A stretch of DNA of 64,000 nt from NCBI GenBank assembly GCA_037893225.1, contig JAZGUH010000112.1, positions 1-64,000 of the forward strand. Direction: 5' to 3'. The DNA comes from Hippasteria phrygiana. Taxonomy: Eukaryota > Echinodermata > Asteroidea > Valvatida > Goniasteridae. Made by a program: the position numbers and the translations under genes. The notes beneath the pieces are model-generated. The model was not told the origin of the DNA and did no database searches. It was given only the letters and a program-made list of their open reading frames with translations. Below are positions 49,501-55,500 of the stretch, in pieces (the first letter of the stretch is position 1; each line of letters opens with the position of its first letter).

Positions 49501-52500
49501 CACACATTGTCCTGAAATCCCCAAAATTTCATCTCTTTGGTTAGTCACCTGCGTACAGTGTACACATTATTTATGTACAAGTGTACATGTTCATGGATTT
49601 TCCAAGGTCCGAGTGTACAAATTACATTATAATGTATAATATTAATGGAAAAATGTGGGGGAAAAAACACAATCTATTGACATCCGGACATTCAGACTGG
49701 TGCCTAATAATGCAGTCAAAGTGCTACATATATGTGCACATATAGACAAGCAAGGGCACCATTCTGAATCTAATTTTGCAACGGTCAAACTTTTCCCAAA
49801 CCATAGGGCATACCTGAAATGATTTCCATCGATGATTTTCACACAAATGGTGCATTTTCAGTGGATGGTCATACACAGTATTACATGTACATGTACTGTA
49901 TTACGTTCGAGGCCAAGAGGAGAAAGAAAATACAAAGGAATCTTTCTTGTCCTCGGGAGTCGGTCTTTTGTTAAAAAACAAACAAACAAAAACCACAAAA
50001 AAAAACCGTGCTTAGTCTCTGGGAGTTTTTTTTTTTTTTAAAGTAAAGGAACAATAGGAAACACAAAGCATTGTCCTCAGTAGTATAGTAAAACAGTGTA
50101 CATGTACACTTCTGAATATTTCCAACCACAGCAATTTTACAATAAGGGAATAAATATGTGCTGGGCCGGTTTTAAACGTACATGTACGTTTAAAACCGCC
50201 TTGGGGCCTGGGCGCTTGATAATGACCCGAGCCGAAGGCGAGGGTCATTATCGGCGTACCGGCCCCAAGGCGGTTTTAAACGTACGTTTAAAACCGGCCC
50301 AGCACATATTTATTCCCATTCATAAAATACCTTTTTGTATAATTAAGCAAAAAACACCGAAAATTATAACTTTCCAATGATTTTGTTTAATTTGTTTTAC
50401 CTTGGTTTGTAAAACACCCCTTCAGCTATTTAATGGTTCGTGCCACCCGCGGGTAGTGGTAAACAAGTCCTTATATGGAAATTGACGCGCGCGCGACGCG
50501 CTCGCCAGGTGGCGCAAGAACGCAGCAGTGCCGGTGTAGCGTGAAATTATGGACTCAAAATACGGACGCATCGGTAGTATTGCGCTTGCGTTATTAGGAG
50601 AGTGACTGGTCGCTCGAGTGTTCAACCAATAAAATGGACCAGATTTTGTAGGACTCTACATTTCGTGTGACACCGGAAAAAAATGTTTCAAACCGCGCCG
50701 TGTTTAAACAACTTCCAGCCTTGTTTAAACAACTTCCAGCCGTGTTTAAACAACCGTTTAAACACACCCACATGACAGGCTCTCAACCAATAGGCATAGT
50801 GAAACTCGCTGAGGTATTTATGAATGAATGTTAATTTTGTCGCCCAGTCGGGCCCCTCCTTTAATTGGACTGAATTGTGTACAGTGCATGTACTTGGCTT
50901 GACGTCATGTTCTTACACTCTACATGTACATGTACATCTGCCATTATATTGGGATTATTTCAGGTTCAACTGCAGGTCAAGAGTGACTATTGGAAGAAAT
51001 GAGCAGGAAGCAGACAGACCAAACAAGGAAATGGCAGTACATGTACATTATGAATGGGCAGCCACCAATACATTTCCAAATGGGCGCTACCCACAAAAAC
51101 ACCCTAGTTTTGCTGGGTGAGATTGGCCAAAAATAAAAAATCCACGAAATCCACGAAAAATCCACGAGGACCCCAGATCAACACAGTTTGTATATATTTG
51201 CCTAAAGGCACCCCCTAAAAATATCCATTTTTATTGGTCTATATAACCACTTTGACAGGTAAAAACACCTTTAGGACAACACCTCAGGAATTCCAGATTG
51301 CAAAAGAGATTCTTTAACCCTAACCCTGCCAGACGCAGCACAGTGCATCTGTGGTGACAGCTTGACCTTGCTGCACTCTGCACACAAGTCAATTAGACAA
51401 AGTATGCAATATGATGCATCTGGCAGGGTTTCTAGCCAAAATACCCTGGAGGGTTAGGGTTAAAAATTCTGAAATCCTGACAAAAAAATCTTGAAATCAG
51501 GAAAAATCCTGACAAATCTCACCGCTGATGTACATTACATTGTACGTGGGTCATTCCATACATTTGGGGTCCAATATCATTTACAATGTACATGTACGTC
51601 ACAATACTACTTTAGACATCACCTGTGCCACATTACTATCTTTTAAATCTATGTAATGTCAATCTCCCCCCCCCCCCCCCCCCGGTGTTGCCCCACCCCC
51701 AATGTGGGGATTGTCATTTTGGATGTGACCAAATCTCCACTCCTTGGGCACATATTCTCCCATCGGTACCCAAGTATACATGTACATGTACATGTAGGTT
51801 GATTTTTATTTCCGCTCAAAAGGCCAAAGTCCATACCCTTTGGCAGAAAAAAATGAACAATCCCAGCGTCTAGGGGTGGGACAGTTCTGAGGAAAGGGTG
51901 GGTAAAACAATTGATACCATTGGTACAAACATGCAGCAGTTTTAGAACAATGTGATTTTAAGACATGCATACATACATACATACACGTACACCCAAGTGC
52001 TTATTATGTAGTTTGTCTTTACAATTACATACACATATAGGGCCAGTTTGTTTCACACAGATTAGGATTTCGTTTGGTTCACAGACTGAATCTCGTGTGA
52101 GGAGAGGGGCAGTTTTTAACAGGGGTGAGATTTGAGGAAAACGAAAAATCCACGAAAGATTCAGAGACAATTAATTTGTATGGCAAATTTTCTACCAAAA
52201 GGTATGGTTGAGAATTGCCAAAAATAGGGTTCCATGTTGCAGAGGTAATTTTGGAATGATAAAAACAATTTAAGGACCAAAATATCTTTAGGAAATCGGG
52301 TAGACGTCTCACCAAAAATGCAGAGAAATCTTACCCGTTTTTATCTTCGCTGAGGGTGGATGGCAAATTTAGCCGTGTCAGCATTGGACTTTTTTTGAGT
52401 AAAACGTACGGAGACTGTTCTCAATTTGACCAAATTAAAACCAGTGCGGACAGCCAGTAAACTTTCCAAATTGTCAGTGTCGATCGTCGGTTGTCTGTTT

Positions 52501-55500
52501 ATCCCTCCGGAGCGGGAACTTTCACAGGGCCAACCGTGTAGCGGAAAAGTTACGTGGCCAGTTTTACGCTGCTCAAAGTCCAGTGCGGACAGCCACTGAC
52601 TGTAATGTAAAACGTGCATTTTGATCAGTGCAAAGTTTACGTGGCCAAGGACTTTCCGCGAGCCATGTAATCCAAGTGCGGACGCACGGAAGAATAACCA
52701 CAGTGGAATGTTAACAATCGCACACGGTAACTTTTGACAAGTTATTAGTCCAATGTGAATGCAGCTTTTGTATTTTTCAGGCAGGACTGCTTTGCAACAA
52801 GGGGGGGGGGGAATATTGGGACAGAGGATTTTCAAACCAGCTGACAGAGTGAAGAATGCCCTTCCATGATATCAGCACAGCTTGTATTAGGCCCATATAG
52901 TACAAATATATTGCGAGTCATACAGTACCTGTAAATATAGGCTTTTATATAAATAAACTTAGCTTGTCAGGATGTACATTTGTACATAACTTGCTGTGGT
53001 TTGTGGATTTTCACTGGTATGCAGAAGCACCTCAGGTTTGTTTATTTGGATTACATATCGTGGGTGGAAGTTATGCATGGCCAGATCTTATGCATATTTT
53101 TGTTAACAGTACAACTTCACCTGTCCGTGGAGTGTACTATATAGCTTTTTACATGGCTTCACAGACACTGACAAGGGTGTGTGCATTCAGATTTATACAT
53201 GTACACGTATACAAAAGTTTACTAGTTTCCATGTACATTATACTCTAAAAATTATGTTTTATTTTCTTAACTGCTTAACTGTACAAAACATTCCAAGCCT
53301 GTACATATGTACATGTACCAAAATGTTTTCACATTTGTTGTGGTTTTTGCCTATTGCGAAAGAACTTGCTTTTACCCATTCTCTCCGGCTAATATTAATT
53401 TAATGGGGTGCTGGTACAATGTATGCTTGTGCAGCCAAAGTGTACCACACACAAAAGGAAAACAATGGAATGAATATGCACAGAATGCATATACAGATGA
53501 CAACGGGCGAGGTGGTCTTTTTCAAACCGCGGCTACGGCTGGCCGTCGTCCATATTCAATGGCGTTAAGTTTAGAGCGTTAGGCCAGTTAATTTTGTTGA
53601 CTTTTCTTAGTTGTACATGCACGTAAACACAGGACAGTGTACACCCCTTGTACAAGTCCCATCCCCTCAAAAAAGTGTGAGCTGCCTCCCCTCGTCACAT
53701 AAACCTGGGTGTGCCACTGCTAATCGACAGTGAGCCAATGCTGGCAAGATCATAATAGGTGGAGAGTTCCATGTGTGAACACGGCAGGATTTCAAGCAGA
53801 CCCAGGCGAAAAAGTTAGCATCAAAATATAATAAAAAAGACACAAGTAGGACTTTGGAGGACAAAATTAGGATAAAAGTATAAGTACATTACGTGTACAT
53901 TTAGTTCTTTTGTGGGCTCTCAATCTCTCAGTAGTTTTTGTTGATACTCACCCATGCCTCATTTGGCATGTTCTGTACTCACAACGCTTGTGCTCCAAAA
54001 TCAACTAAAAGCTCTTGGAAGTAAAGTTGCAGTACTCCTGAACCCAAGCCTTTCATTGTGTGATTTTCAAGTGACAGTCGGGGATGTAGTCGAGTCCATC
54101 ACAAGTCCCTGCAAGTCCCTGCAAGTCCCTGCAAGTCCCTGCAAGTCCCTGCAAGTCCCTCACATGCCCTCCAGTCCTAATTTGAATCACAAGCTATTCA
54201 AATGAGCTTTGACAAAGGCATTTCTGCCATTGTTCATCCAGTTACTTGTGACCGGTTTATGAAAGGACTTCTAACTGGAGTTGCGAAAGGACTTGTGAAA
54301 GGATTTGCAGGGACTCGACTACAACTCTGGTGACAGTGTGTAACACTGTTCTGAAAAATATTCAATAAGATTGAATTTCATAGTTGTGGGACGAAAAAAT
54401 AGGAATTTTAAGAAAAAAGTAGGAAAAGTAGCAGCAAGGTAGAACCAACAAAATTAGAAAATGTAGGAATACTTGAAAGCCTGGCATGGGTACAAGTATC
54501 AAATCCAGGGCCCCAGAAAGACTTTATGAGCACCAGAATCATGAAAGAAGACCCACAGTATGACATGTACATGTATTGTTTCATACTAGTGTTGTGTGGC
54601 ACAGTACATACATGTACATGTACATGTAGTTGATCTTGGAGGAAGTGAGTATGGGGGATCCCCTCTACCCTCAGTGCCCACAACTGGAAGTGTCTCATGA
54701 CAGGATGTATAGTACTGTACAACAATAACATGCACAGTAGCAAATGGTTTCATCATCACATGATTGTGAGCAATAACCCTAACCACTACAAATCCCCCCA
54801 AATCCAACACCACATTTTGTTGGCATTTTAACCCTCCCTCTCTCGGTGCCAAAATGGAGCCAACTACCCTACCTATCAAAACCTATCAAGTTTCAGGTTG
54901 AAACACACAAGCTGTTGGAGAGGAAGGGCTTAGGTTTTTTGATAGGTTATGATAATTATTAACAGTAGGAGGGTTAATTGACAAATTGATTTTGGAATCA
55001 AATAGTGTGTAACACTACAATGGCATCCTAGCGCATGAAACTGCACAGGCAGACGATGCTAGAAATTGAGGTTTCCTGCATAAATATTCCAAGTGGCATC
55101 ATCTCTGCCAATAGTTTAATAGTCCATCTTTCTCAATGCTTAGAAATATTTCTCAACAAATGTAAAGAAAAAGAGATATTGTCGGCTACTGTATTGTGTG
55201 CGCATGCACAAGACGTTAGGCCTGTTTCAGGGATTACACGCATACCGAATTGGTCAAGCGTGCTTATTTAAGTGGTTGAGAACTTCGCGCTGTCACTAGG
55301 TACATAACAAGGTATTGCTCCTCTTGATTGCTTAGTCAGCGCCACGTCGAGACGATTAGCCCTAATCTGGATGCCACTACTGACTATCCTTAGTCTATAC
55401 ATTAGGTGTGATTTTTATTTTGCCTTTTCCGACAGTCTGAAGCACTGTATGCTCAGTTCTTTCCGAGAGCCTGTGGGAAAAAAATTCACAGGCTTACTCA

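Larger units (their letters stand above)
37058..54640. repeat. zone rich in (TACATG)n simple sequence
   Basis: Runs such as TACATGTACATGTACATGTA occur near 37058, 38615, 39580, 43120, 44285, 48040, 49375, 51775 and 54605, mostly in TBC introns 1 and 2. They are nearly absent from 1-36,000. Confidence 0.7.

Noticed and set aside
45772..51463. Interstitial telomere arrays from the many CCCTAA/TTAGGG motifs
   Set aside because: The motifs occur singly, facing each other at element ends beside TTAA, not as head-to-tail arrays.
52341..52835. 164-codon minus-strand ORF
   Set aside because: It lies in a relative of the GTCCGCACTGGACTTTT element; no domain is seen and the related element at 40951-41559 does not keep the frame.
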